Origin: Rhodeus uyekii | Taxonomy: Eukaryota; Chordata; Actinopteri; Cypriniformes; Acheilognathidae | Length of the DNA stretch: 64,000 nt | Direction of reading: 5' to 3' | Assembly (NCBI GenBank): GCA_037043235.1 | Contig: JAWRVZ010000096.1 | Coordinates: 682,001-746,000, forward strand | Shown: in pieces, positions 48,528-60,150 of the stretch | How positions within the stretch are numbered: position 1 is the stretch's first letter | Layout of the letters: each line of letters begins with the position of its first letter | Notes under the pieces: model-generated | What the model was told of the DNA's origin: nothing | What the model saw: only the letters and a program-made list of their open reading frames with translations | Database searches by the model: none | Translations under genes and position numbers: made by a program

Positions 48528-51500
48528 ATGAAGTTCATTTGTTTGACAATCCTGATTATTAGTGGAGCTACAGATTCAAGATCAGGTAGTTATTTGAATA
48601 GCTGTGTGTTCATATGTAAAATAATGAGTGAAGGATATTTAATAAGTAACTTATGTATAGGGCAATGTGCAGTGAGCTGGTTATTGTCCAACTGGATTAA
48701 TTTAGCAATAAATTATCCTTGTTACAAATATCGATCCGAGTCGGAATTGTTTAATTATCTTGAAGAAACTGCAGACATCAAACATATGCATGTAAAAACA
48801 CAAGACTTCCTCAATGAAAAATCAAATATTACAGAAAGCAAGTCTTGTGTTGTTTCTAGTGCAGGACTGTCACATGGGACACAAGACATGTATTAAAATA
48901 ATTTAGAAGATAACAGTTATTATGTGTATTTTAACTGTCATAAATCTGTAGAACACAAGACCAGCTCTCTTTCTCTTGAAACAGAGCAGTTTAAAGTATT
49001 GGGAGCTGCAGATCCTGTATTTGCTGAAGCTGGTGAAGATGTGATTCTGCCCTGTTCAGTCAAACCCAACATCAGTGTTGTGGACATGAGAGTGGAGTGG
49101 TTCAGACTGGATCAGAAAGATTCACCTGTGCATCTTTATGAGGATCATGAAGACAGAAACACAGAGCAGATTCAGTCCTACAGAGAGAGAACAAAACTGA
49201 TCCATCAAGAACTACAGAGAGGAAACGCATCACTCCAACTCTCAACAGTTCGAGTCTCTGATGAAGGACGTTATAAGTGTTTAATTCAGTCCAAATCTTG
49301 GAACGATGATGCCACTGTTGATGTCAGAGTTGAAGGTAAGTAATTGGTGGATATTGGCTGTTCTTTTTGAGCCCGCTTGTTGGGTTTCACCCATTAACCA
49401 TTTCCTGTGTTGATTTTTGACGCAGTGCTGGGTCAAATAAATTGACATTGAAGGTCAAGTAATTCAAATAATAGTAATGCAAACAATTAATATAAAATGG
49501 CAAGTCTTTGGTACTGATATTGGCAATACAGTAATCCCTCGCCATTTCGCGGTTCAAGTTTCACAGCCTCATTGCATCGCGGATTGTTCAAAAGAGTCAA
49601 AGATCAAAGGCAGCCATATTACGGAAAGCAGCGTTGTTTTATCGTGATGCGCGAGAAACGGTTTCCCAGGATGCCAGACAAAGAGAAAAACTCTCTCAGA
49701 GGCTTTGTACACACCCACGTGCATGATTCCCGGTGCAAGATCGACGAATGAGAGCACGAGTGGATGTATCCCGTGAGCTGATTGGCTGATCCTACTTCGC
49801 GGATTTTCACCCATAATGCAGAACGGGGGTTCCGGTCCACATTAACCGCAATAAACGAGGGATCATTGTATTTCGGTTCCAGTTCAATAATCCACACATT
49901 TCAAAACATTCACATAATTTTCTCCAACTCACAGTTAGGTTCCCAGGTTTGACAAAACCAAACCAATTGCTATTCAACACCCACCCACTCACTGCAAAAA
50001 CTATCCCAACCCATAGCAACAGTGTTTGGATTTAAGTATATTGTGGACTTTTTATTATTTGCTGTTTTTATAACAAGACCTGGCAACACTAATGAGTCAA
50101 CACTAATGATTTCTTGCACTACATGTACCGAAGAGAGACACTCCCATACACATTGCAGCTATTCGGTTGTCATTCCACCTTTTATTGTGTAAACCAACAT
50201 TTGCGTTCTACAACCAAATTGACTGAGTTGTAGATCACAGAGACCCAGCATTGAGTTACACTGACCCGGCGCTCGATAGGTACGTAATCACAATTTGTGA
50301 ACATGATAAATTGATCCAGCAGTTGAGTTGCACAAAAACTACCCAGCACCTGGGTAAGAATAATAAAAATGGCCCAATAAAATGACCCAGCTAACTGAAC
50401 CTTTGGGTTAAAAAGATAACCCAGCATTTTTTGTTTTTAGTACATATTGTTTCTCTTGTGAACAAAACAAAAACAAAAGAAATGTGTTTACTCAATGAAT
50501 GTTGCTGATGTTGGTCTGTAGCTGTAGGAAGTCCTCCAGTGATCACTGTAGACGGGTTTGATGGTTCAGGAGGGCTTCATCTACAGTGTGAATCTGAAGG
50601 TTGGTATCCTGAACCGGATTTTGAGTGGCTGGACAGTGAAGGAGTTCGTCTGAGTTCAGAAACTACAGACACACACAGAAACACAGACGGATTCAGTGTT
50701 AAACACACCGTCATTGTATATGACAGAGACAGCAAGATTCACTGCAGAGTCAAACTGAAGCATCACATGCTAGAAGCAGTGATTGTCACCTCAAGTAAGT
50801 ACTGACACTTTTGCTGTGTAATTTATGATTATGTTTTGGATAGAAGATCTGATTGTCATTGCAATGCATTACATCATCTGTATTATATTTAATTATTGTG
50901 AATGTTACAAGTGTATCAAACAAACAAAAATAAATGTTTGACACTGTTTTGTTTTACAGGTAACATATTTTATCTTTGGTGGACAGCAGCCATCCTGATT
51001 TCAGTTATAGTTGTGCTCAGTGGTTTTGCTGGAATACTGATAATTACAGTCATTCATAAATACAGAGGTATTTGAACTTGTTGATCACGTGATTTGTGAT
51101 TTGTTTGATCACGTGATTTAAACCAAAATCAAAACCTTAATTAATTTATTCATTCTGAAGCATCATTGGTGACACAGCCTCTTTGATCTACTTAGGCTTA
51201 TGATGCTTTTGAGAAACACACCCCTGGTCACCAAATACACACTTTTCCTCACAGTAGAGCAATACATAGTAAATATTTTGTGGATGAAAAGAGAATTGGT
51301 TTTGCCATTTTAGAGACAAAAGACCAACTGGACACTTTTAGTGGAGTGAAAAAAGTTGTCAAAAATAACCACAAAATGCAATTTTTAAATGAAAGTTGTT
51401 ATTATTAAGGGAAAACCAAACATGGTCCTGTGTGAAAAAGGGTTTGCCCCCTAAACCTAATATCTGGTTGAGCCACCATTAGCAGCAACAACTGCAATCA

Positions 51501-54500
51501 AGCATTTGCGATAACTTGCAATATTTAATTTTAAAGAATTTATTTAATTTTTCTTCAGCCATTCAGAGGTGGACTTTAAAAAAAAAAAATCCTTATCCTG
51601 CTGCAGAACACAAGTTCGCTTCAGCTTGAGGTCACGAACAGATGGCCAGGCATTGTCTTTCAGGAGTTTTTGTTAGACAGCAGAATTCATGGTTTCATTT
51701 CTCACAGCAAATCTTCAAGGTCTTGAAGCAGCAAAACAGCCTCAGACCATCACACTACCACCACCATATTTTACTGTTGGTATGATGTTCTTTTTCTGAA
51801 ATGCGGTGTTACTTTTATGCCAGATGTAATGGGATACTTTTTTCAACTTTTTGTCTCGTCAGTCCACATAGTATTTTCCCAATAGTCTTGGGGATCATCA
51901 AGATGTTTTCTGTCAAATATGAGACGAACCTTAATGTTCTTTTTGCTCAGCAGTGGTTTTCGTCTTGGAACTTTGCCATGCAGGCCATTGTTGCCCAGTC
52001 TCTTTCTTATGGTGGAGTCATGAACACTGACCTTCGCTGCTCTCTTGGGGTAATTTTGGTCGGCTGGCCACTCTTGGGAAGGTTCACCACTGTTCCATGT
52101 TTTAGCCATTTGTGTTAAACATTTTAATTAAATATTTAAGTGTGAAAAACATGAATCAATAAGAAATCAATAAGGGGGCAAACTCTTTTTCACACCACTG
52201 TATATGTTTGTGTAGATGTATATATTTTTATTTCTAATACTTTTTTTCTCAATTTTTAGACTTTTCTTTGTAAGAGACTTGCTAAAAACATTTTCTAAAA
52301 ACTTGCAAGTCGCAATATATAAAGTTGTATTTGGCAAAACTGACTATATCTCAAGATTTTCTTATTTTTTACTTTTGACAATCCTTTTGTTTTTTTTAAA
52401 GAGCTGATTGTCATTTTTCGTTTTACAATTTGAGTTGATATAATCAATATCTAATTATATCTCGCAGTTCTTGTCAAAGTCAAAAGTTCAAAGAAAATAA
52501 AACATTTCTACATTTTTAGGTAAAAAGTCACAATTACCTTTTTTATTAGACTTAAATTTGTATCTCTGTATCTCGGAGGAAACAAGCTTCCTTATATATA
52601 TAATGTTGTTTTATTTTGCCTTTATTCTGATTATTTTAGAGCATGATCAACTACAGACTGAGAACAGGAGAGTAAAACATGGTCAGTTCTTAATTAATTA
52701 TGAAATCTACTTTGGTCTGCAAAACAATTATCATACACTATTCATTTATGAATTAAACTAGATTGATTTGATTTTATGACAATTTAAATACACATACAAT
52801 TTTTACATTAGATATGCGTATTTACATTTTTTTGTTACTAGCATGTGTGCATATATGTGTGATGCTGATACATTCTATAATAAACATCTAAATTATAATA
52901 ATTTATATTTAATTTATTGTTCTTTTCTTTTGCTTTTATCCTAAATTTCTTTAGAACTTGATGAACTCGTAGAGAGTCAGAAGATCCCAAAAGGTGAATT
53001 TGTTTTATATGGCTTTATAAAATGGATAATACATTACTAGTTTACAAAGCAATTGATTAATACACAGTGTATATATTAATTCATATATGAATACAATTCA
53101 TTATGGATTTTCATTATTATGATTTAATAATTTATGATTATTACAAATGTATTGTTAATTTCTGTTATGGACACTAACTTCATAACTTCCATTTATAGTG
53201 ACCACAAACTTAGAAACGGACATGGGTGAGTAAAAATATTCATGTTTTATTCTTACAAATTCATGTTCATGTCAAATATTATATACAGTGGAACCCACTT
53301 ATCTTGAGCTCGGTTAACTCGCCAACCCTATTACGTTTTTTAAGTGGAACCGCCAAATTCCCTCATTATCTTAGCATTTTCTTATCGGTTATGTTGATTC
53401 TTTTATGTCGCGAACCTTAATATCTTGAGCACAAAAGAGGGACAAATTTGCCACTTCACATCTCTGTGACTAATGATTGTACCGAGTTCACTGTGCATGT
53501 GCTGAGTTCGCGTTGCACGTGCATCACGGTCCACATGTTTGCTCACCCCAATGACGGTTCACTAACTCTTACGGCAAGTACCGTGCAGTCGCAGAAGAGG
53601 CGCAAAAATCAAACCTTAACATTAACATCGACAAAGACGTAGTTACTGATAGAAGCTTAGAAGCATTTGTTTTCAAGCAGACCGTTAAAGGCAAAAAAGC
53701 AACAACGCATTTTAGATTTTGTAAAAAACAAACAAACATTGTAACCGTGTGTGCAATACTTTTCAGACCTGTGTCCGAGCGAAATGACTATGTCATGAGC
53801 GAATGTGTTTATGTCTGTAGTGACTGTTTAGGCTGTGAGTGAAATTGTGTTTGCAGTGTTGGAGAATTTAATTAAAGATTTGTATCAAGAATCAAATGTT
53901 TTTTTTATTGTATACTGGTAAATCTTTTTGTTGTTAGCAAACATATACAGTGTATGTATATTTTTATAGCATGCCGATCGCTTCATAAAAGAAATCGCCA
54001 TATTGGCTTTTGGTTATCTCGATCATCAGTTATCTCAACACTTTTTTGCAACCCCCTAGACTGTTGACATAACCGGATTCCACTGTATTTCTATAATTTG
54101 AGAGTTTGGTAGAATACAAACTTTCACTGGACAAATGCAATTTAATGGTTCAGGTCCCAAATTATCAAATTAATGATGGTTTATACGTGCCACAAAAACA
54201 AATTATTCATTAATTGTAAATATAATTTTAACTAAACTAAGCAAAATAAAAAAATAAGCGTCCTTCAGGGAACGGGTTTTACAATAGTAACCAAGACGTT
54301 ATGTCGGAACAACTGATGAATTGGGATCTTGCCTAAGAGACTAATCATCTTGAAGCATAACTAAATGAGCCAATGCACATTGGCGTGCAAGATTTGCATC
54401 ACTCACTCCGCCCCGCTAAGTAAGTACACAAGAAGAGCCTGTGCGATTGCATTTCAGGTTTTCGATGAAGTGCTGAGCCGGTGGCCTGACCGCTCAGTGG

Positions 54501-56496
54501 TAGTTCAGCAATTGTGGAAACAGGACGTAACGTCTCCATTCCCTCCTTCAGGGAATGGGGGTTACAATAGTAACTTAGACATTCCCTATGAGTCAGTCAC
54601 ATTCAACGTTACGTCCGAACGACTTCCGAATTGGGAACCCTTACCAAAGCACCACCAGTGCTGTCCCTTCCAGCGCCTTGCATAAGCCTCCTGATCCCCC
54701 GCACCGTAGGACATAGGAAAGTCAATCACTGCTGTTCCCTGTGACCCATTCAGTTAGATTTGGATAACACTGGGAAAGCTTACCCCAAGAGGGGAATGCT
54801 ACAGAGGCAAAATCCTGCCTGCAGTGGTGTAATGTGGAATTTACACATATGGACTGGCCATCTGGTAAGTGCTACATATAGAAGGGTCTCTGTAGTAGAT
54901 TCAGCCCAGAAACAGTGAAGACAAAAACATGCAGAGGTGGCAGAGTTCTGCCAGGGAAAGACACAGGCTCACGAGAGGAAAACTGAATAATGGAACAATA
55001 CACATTTAGGATTGCAATAGGGATCACAACATATGGGCAACTAGGCCTAACTTTGGACATCTCTGCCACGTCTGACTCTTGCTAGTGCTGGAGGGACTCC
55101 ACCAGAGTTCACCAGCTGGGGAACTCACCTGAGGAGTAGAATAAGCGCAAGCATCCAGTTCGTAGAGGGGAATGGCGCAGTAAGCAGGACATCGAGCATG
55201 GTCCCCGCACTACTGGCTACTGGTGGTGAGTACACGGGAGGACACTGACTCTACACAAAGGTTTATAGAACCTTTCAAATCTGTTAGGTGTCGCCCAGCC
55301 CGCAGCTCTACAGATATCTCAAAGTAACTCCTAGGTGTGTCGGCTGGTCTTGGGCTTGGTATGCCAAGATGATGGTTTTCACTATCCAGTGGGCCAACTT
55401 CTGCTTAGAGACAGACATTCCTGTCCAGCATAAATGTGAATCAGATGCCCCTGAATTTGGAGAGATGCAAGGCGAACTGAATTGCATAGCCATGTCTAAT
55501 GGTCCGAATGAGCCAGCAAGAAAACTCAACAGCTTGCGTGCGGTGTGCAAAAGGAGTGAGGAGCCCGCAGAGACTGACTCAGCAGGTTATACCCCATTGT
55601 GATCCTCAGGTCAGCCTGCCTATTAACCGAAGTAGCCCTCCGCTGGCCAGCAGAGGCACTGGATTGAGGCATAGTAGATGGGACTCCACCTCTCTTGTGG
55701 TACTGGAGTCTTGACTGCAGCTTCGAGATACAGACACGTGAGGCAGCGATCCTAACTATCAGACGGAACCAGGTAACATCCACATCCAGAGACACATGGG
55801 TGGAATGACATATTTAAAAAGACAGTGTCACATCTGTGTTTGCACTTTTAGAGGATTACTCTCTTATATGTGCTGAAGCACACAGGAGAAAGTTGCCACT
55901 GTATCTTTAGGGGGAATTGCTCTTGCAACAGGAACCACTTGTGAAGCGTCGTTACTCACAACACACTGAAGAGAGATCTGTGACTCGTGTTTTGCACATT
56001 CATTGAAGATGCAAGTAATTTAACAGTATGAACCACTAGGCTCCGAAGCAAAAGGCTGAAGTACCATTGCACGCGCTCTCCTTATGTATGCGCTTCGCAG
56101 GGCTTAGTGCACAATGCAAATCTCATACGCCAGTGTTACACTCATTTAGTTACACTTGAAGATGATTGGTCTCTCAGGCAAGATCACAATTTGTCAGTCA
56201 TTCTGACTGATCGGGAACTGTTCAGTTTATGTCAAATTAAATTGCATTATAGTAGAATAAGTATTTTACTACATTACATTATTTTACCTTAACACAACAA
56301 GGCTGTAAAGTTTCCAGGATTATTGGCGAGATCTTATAAAATATATATTATTATTATTTTATCATATTCCCATCTGTGAAGCAGAATCTTCAATATTTTA
56401 ACAGTGAATGTTACTCTGAATGCTGATTCAGCTCATTCATGTCTCGTTGGACCTAAAGATGAGGAAGAAGTGATAAATGACAACACGGTACCATAA
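48528..56496 (+). CDS. Butyrophilin/MOG-like Ig receptor with truncated PRY tail, ~329 aa
   Basis: Type I membrane protein of the B7/butyrophilin class. Coding exons: 48528-48585 (signal peptide MKFICLTILIISGATDS), 48985-49335 (IgV; Cys43 and Cys118, DEGRYKC), 50522-50794 (second Ig domain; Cys159 and Cys211, GWYPEPDFEWLD), 50960-51067 (transmembrane helix around residues 235-257), then mini-exons 52640-52681, 52955-52993 and 53199-53225 encoding a short charged stalk as in butyrophilins, and 56405-56496. All junctions are phase 1 with GT-AG borders. The last exon begins VNVTLNADSAHSCLVGPKDE, the start of a PRY domain, then stops; no SPRY follows. An upstream mini-exon ending ATGAAG (48367-48372) could splice in frame to 48510 and give an eight-residue-longer start. 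Potential N-glycosylation at Asn48 and Asn100. Introns hold three DNA transposons. Which of the many teleost members this is cannot be told. Confidence 0.85.
49529..49868. mobile_element. Tigger/pogo-like MITE (340 bp)
   Basis: The ends cagtaatccctcgccatttc and aaacgagggatcattg are imperfect inverted repeats of the well-known 'cagtnatccctcg' type, flanked by TA. It lies in the receptor gene intron after the IgV exon. Confidence 0.85.
51425..52203 (-). mobile_element. Tc1-like transposon relic
   Basis: The left part has gtgtgaaaaagggtttgccc and the right part ends gcaaactctttttcacacca-type sequence, inverted copies of each other. A minus-strand frame at 51843-52109 contains RLIFDRKHLDDPQDYWEN and TMWTDETKS, the region of the second catalytic Asp in Tc1 transposases. 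Frames are broken elsewhere. It lies in the receptor intron after the transmembrane exon. Confidence 0.8.
53286..54085. mobile_element. TA-flanked MITE (800 bp), same family as 8002-8291
   Basis: The ends cagtggaacccacttatctt and ataaccggattccactg are flanked by TA. It shares 'ggttaactcgccaaccc' and 'cacaaaagagggacaaatt' with the shorter copy at 8002-8291. It sits in the last intron of the receptor gene. Confidence 0.8.
54250..56150. repeat. Degenerate dispersed repeat in last receptor intron
   Basis: Begins near 'cgtccttcagggaacgggtt' and repeats related words near 54530 ('ccctccttcagggaatgggg') and 'gttacaatagtaac'. These 'gggttacaatagtaac' flanks recur around a degenerate retroelement in cypriniform genomes. 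Several 60-105-codon frames exist, none recognised as a domain. Confidence 0.4.
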
Positions 56497-56762
56497 AAAG
56501 GTAAAGATGGAGGCAAAATGACAAATATGATGAAAATGATCTTTATGGTGACGATGGATGTTCCTCAGAGTGTGTTTTACCATGAGATGTATGTAACATG
56601 TCCACTGATCATCTATTATGATTTGTAATGAGAATTATGTTAAATTATTAATTGTGATATTAAGCATCTTATGGAAAAACCTGATCTTGGTTTATGGAAA
56701 ATCTTGGAGCAATAATTTCTGGATTAATTGTTTTTCTAATTTTTAGTTCTTCATAATGAAGT

Positions 56763-56768
56763 AATAAA
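56763..56768 (+). terminator. Possible polyadenylation signal of the receptor gene
   Basis: AATAAA 267 bp after the stop codon at 56496, in T-rich sequence. Confidence 0.4.
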
Positions 56769-56869
56769 TTCTGTTTCCATCTTATCCTGACCAGGAACTT
56801 CTCAATTAATCCAGTGTATTTCAGTCTAGTATCAGTCTAGTATTTTTTAACAATGTAAAAAGATTGTTT

Positions 56870-57612
56870 TTAAATGACCAAATCATGAAATATATGCATA
56901 TTTATTAGGATTCTAAAAATATGGTCCTTAATACATTTTATGATGATATTTTCAAGCCCCACCTGAACCTGTGTTGGGAAACATACAGACGATTTGAGCT
57001 TCAGTGGGATCACATTCATCCAAATATTAAAAACACATTGCACTGGAAGAACATTGTTATTGACAATTCCACAGAAGAAGTTTTGGGAATTTAGATCTTT
57101 CAACTTAAATTTCATGTTTAATTCAATGTGCTACTTGAAATTTCTTTGTAATTATTATTATTATTATTTTTTTGATGATCTTCACTGTACGACTAATCTA
57201 AGGGTTTCTAGTGGGAAATTCTAGTTTCAAAATTAGCATCTTTGGAAATTAATATTTTGGAAATTTGTTGAAAACTGTTTGTTTAATCATGCTGAAGTCT
57301 TATAGATTCTGATTTCATTTTAGTGTTAGATGAAAATCTATCTGAAAGACATAGAAAGCAGTTTTAAATTTTGACTTTTGAAGTTTATGGGTGGGTTAAT
57401 CAAATTGGTGATAATTCAAAAAATCAAAGTCAAAGTCTTATCACAGTTGATAGTTTTACTCAATAAACATGTCCAAATGAAATATGCGTACAGGTTATAT
57501 GTACAAATAGAGTATATATGTATATATGTACAAGCTTCTGTTTGAGTGTTAGTTTAGTTCAGAGGCGATCAGTGCATGCGCGTCCTATTGATGAGGCTCC
57601 AGTGGGAATGAC

Positions 57613-57664
<52 letters not shown>

Positions 57665-58374
57665 GGATAGATGGATAGATGGATAGATGGATAGATGGAT
57701 GGATGGTTGGGTTTCTTGAGAATTGGGGTAACTACAGCAGTTTTGGCTGGCAGAGGAAGTGAAGCAGAGGTGGGGTGAATTCAGGGTGATTGGGACACTT
57801 TTTCCAAGTTAACTCAGTGTCAAACAGTGTCCTAATCACCCTGAATTCATGCTAAGAGATGTATTAATGTATTAAGTAAGAAATAGGTGCAGAGATGACA
57901 GATTTTCAGAATTTCAGAAGAGAAAGGGGCAGGGTCAAGTCGACAGGATGAATTATTGGATTTTGAGATTATCTCAGAGACAGAAGATGGATTAGTCAAA
58001 GAAAGCTAGTCAAAGACTGGCCAGAGAGATTAGGCATGAAGCTAAACTTAGCTGCCTCTCTGGTGAATGGCATCTATCAAACACTGATTGAATCAAACAT
58101 TGTTCAATTGCATAATTCTATGTCATATCTACAACCTCTCTCTCTCTCTTATGTGTGTGTGTGTGTGTCTATTATGGGAGCCCATCTCTGCCATGGAATA
58201 AAAAAAACTTTTTTCTCCACTGCTGTTCTGAGAGATGCCTGTAAACCTTTACGTTGTTTTGTTTTGTATTTAAGAATTTTTTAATATTTCTGTTTTTGAC
58301 TTTCTCTCAATTCAGAGGATACATCTTGCAATTCTGACTTTATATCTCACAATTTACACCTAACAGAAGTTATA
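56870..58374. other. Non-coding DNA after the receptor gene; GATA tract inside
   Basis: No exon recognised. Includes the microsatellite at 57610-57705 and a short inverted pair 'gtgaattcagggtgattggg' / 'ctaatcaccctgaattca' around 57772-57848. Confidence 0.4.
57610..57705. repeat. (GATA)n / (GGATAGAT)n microsatellite
   Basis: About 13 GATA units followed by gatggatagatgg variants. Confidence 0.95.
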
Positions 58375-58580
58375 GATGGAGGCAAAATGACAAATCAGAG
58401 GATCTTTCTGGGGACGTTGGATGTTCCACTATGAAGTGTGTTTTACTATGAGATGTATGTAACACGTCCACTGATCATCTGTGATGATTCGTAATGAGAT
58501 CAGAATTGTCATCCTTAGAAATTACTTATTTGGAAACATGTTAAATTATTTAGTGTGATATTAAGCAATAATGTCTAAAA
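58375..58580 (+). repeat. Partial duplicate of the receptor gene 3' end
   Basis: The sequence 'gatggaggcaaaatgacaaa' through 'tgagatgtatgtaac' and 'gtccactgatcatct' repeats 56505-56660 with indels. This looks like the tail of a second, deleted receptor-family member or a local duplication of the 3' UTR. Confidence 0.7.
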
Positions 58581-58599
58581 TGTCTAAAACAGTTGAATA

Positions 58600-59767
58600 T
58601 CTCCTTACCTTTCAGTAATTGCCTTCATGTATTATTTTGTTTCTAATGTTGTAAAGTTGCCATAAGATTATTGGAGTAAGTTTTACAAGAAAATACAACT
58701 TCAGTATTTCTACTTGAATTTTATGTTTAATTCAATGTGTTGCTTGCCATTTCTTTGTAATTAAGGTTATTATATATTGTGAATTTGACTTGCATTTTCT
58801 GAGTTACATAAGTTTTTACATAATCCTATTAAATTCTATTTGATAGTTACCTTAATTGACAAACTCTTGATTGTTTGAATCCAGTTTATTGGGGATCAGT
58901 CAAATACTCCTTGCTGATGATCTACATTTACAATAAACCATTTAAAATGGCTTATTTAGGTCTATGATCTTTGAACATCATGCAAAAAGTAAAAAAATAA
59001 AAAAAAGGTTACAACAAGATTGTGCTTAAACTAATGTTTCCTATATATGTGGTATTTGCAGAATATACATGTTTATGCATCACTGATTTATGGTTTAAGG
59101 CACTGATAATAATAATAAAAAAAATGATATATTTCAGTATTACACTTTTTTTTTCTCCGATCCCATGATCTAAGAACAGAAGTGAGGCTCTCAGGAGCAA
59201 ACTTAAACCTCACATATTTATTCCTTCACAGAAAAATCAGTCTACAAACTATCATAGACTTACTAGGAAGTGAACTTGTTTTTTACATTTTGTTATAGGT
59301 TCTTTGGGGAACCAAAAATGTTTCTTCTGCGGCATTGCTGTAAAAACCCCTTTTGGAAATGTTGCCTAAACCTGCTTAAATAAACAGTTATCTCCTTAAT
59401 CCCCAGTACACATTTTTTTTTTAATTTGGCCTGTCCCAGACAGTGATTCACATATCTGTGATTTGTGTGGTCGTGGCTCCTGAACACACTGATCCGAAGA
59501 TAATTCGGTAATAAAAACAGAATTTATTAAATAACTCAGAATAGGCCGACAAACGCCAATCCAAACGAGGGGCAACAGTGTACTTAAGCACAAACAATAC
59601 CAGAACACTGAAGAGTGCACTAGGAGGAGCTTAAATACACAATGGCGAAGAGCTAAATGAGGAACAGCTGTGATAATAGTGTTAGTGTCCATGGAAACAG
59701 ATTAGTGTCGGGAAACTGAACAAAGGAACACGTGACTGAAAATAACAAACTAAAGGTCCAGGAAAAT
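58600..59767. other. Intergenic DNA, nothing recognised
   Basis: AT-rich at first, then (59400-59770) mixed sequence with a 'caacagtgtacttaagcaca' stretch of dispersed-repeat type. No gene supported. Confidence 0.4.
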
Positions 59768-59772
59768 GCAAC

Positions 59773-59960
59773 TGTTGAATGATGGAAACTCAACTCCGAA
59801 ATGCTTATTAATTCTTTACTAGAGAACTGGATTATTACATGTGGTTACATACAAAACTACCACCATACATCCGGGTTATTACTGACGTCATAACTATGGT
59901 TACCTGTAAGGTGCAAATGCGATTAAGGTATAACTAAGAACATACATTCAATGTTCTACA
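59773..59960 (-). repeat. 3' LTR (188 bp)
   Basis: TG...CA-bounded repeat, identical to the 5' LTR except for extra sequence after 'actgacgtca' (taactatggttacctg and following). Confidence 0.92.
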
Positions 59961-59972
59961 TCCCTTTTCTTT
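59961..59972 (-). other. Polypurine tract
   Basis: On the minus strand aaagaaaaggga directly precedes the 3' LTR, the expected plus-strand primer position of an LTR retrotransposon. Confidence 0.75.
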
Positions 59973-60150
59973 AGTTACCTTTCATCATTTTTTTACAACA
60001 AATATCCATATCAACACAACATTAAAGCATGCATAACAAATATGCTATTAGCATTTACAGTGTTAAATTTTACGAACTAATGAAACTGAACATTTCACTC
60101 AAGATAATCTGACAGTCTTTTATCTCAGATCCTGAACATCTCTAAGCAGC

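Noticed and set aside
49569..50019. 70-92-codon minus-strand frames in the receptor intron
   Set aside because: They lie in or at the edge of a Tigger-like MITE and have no transposase motif.
55288..55602. 104-codon frame
   Set aside because: Inside a degenerate repeat in the last receptor intron; no domain, frame not maintained in flanking repeat sequence.
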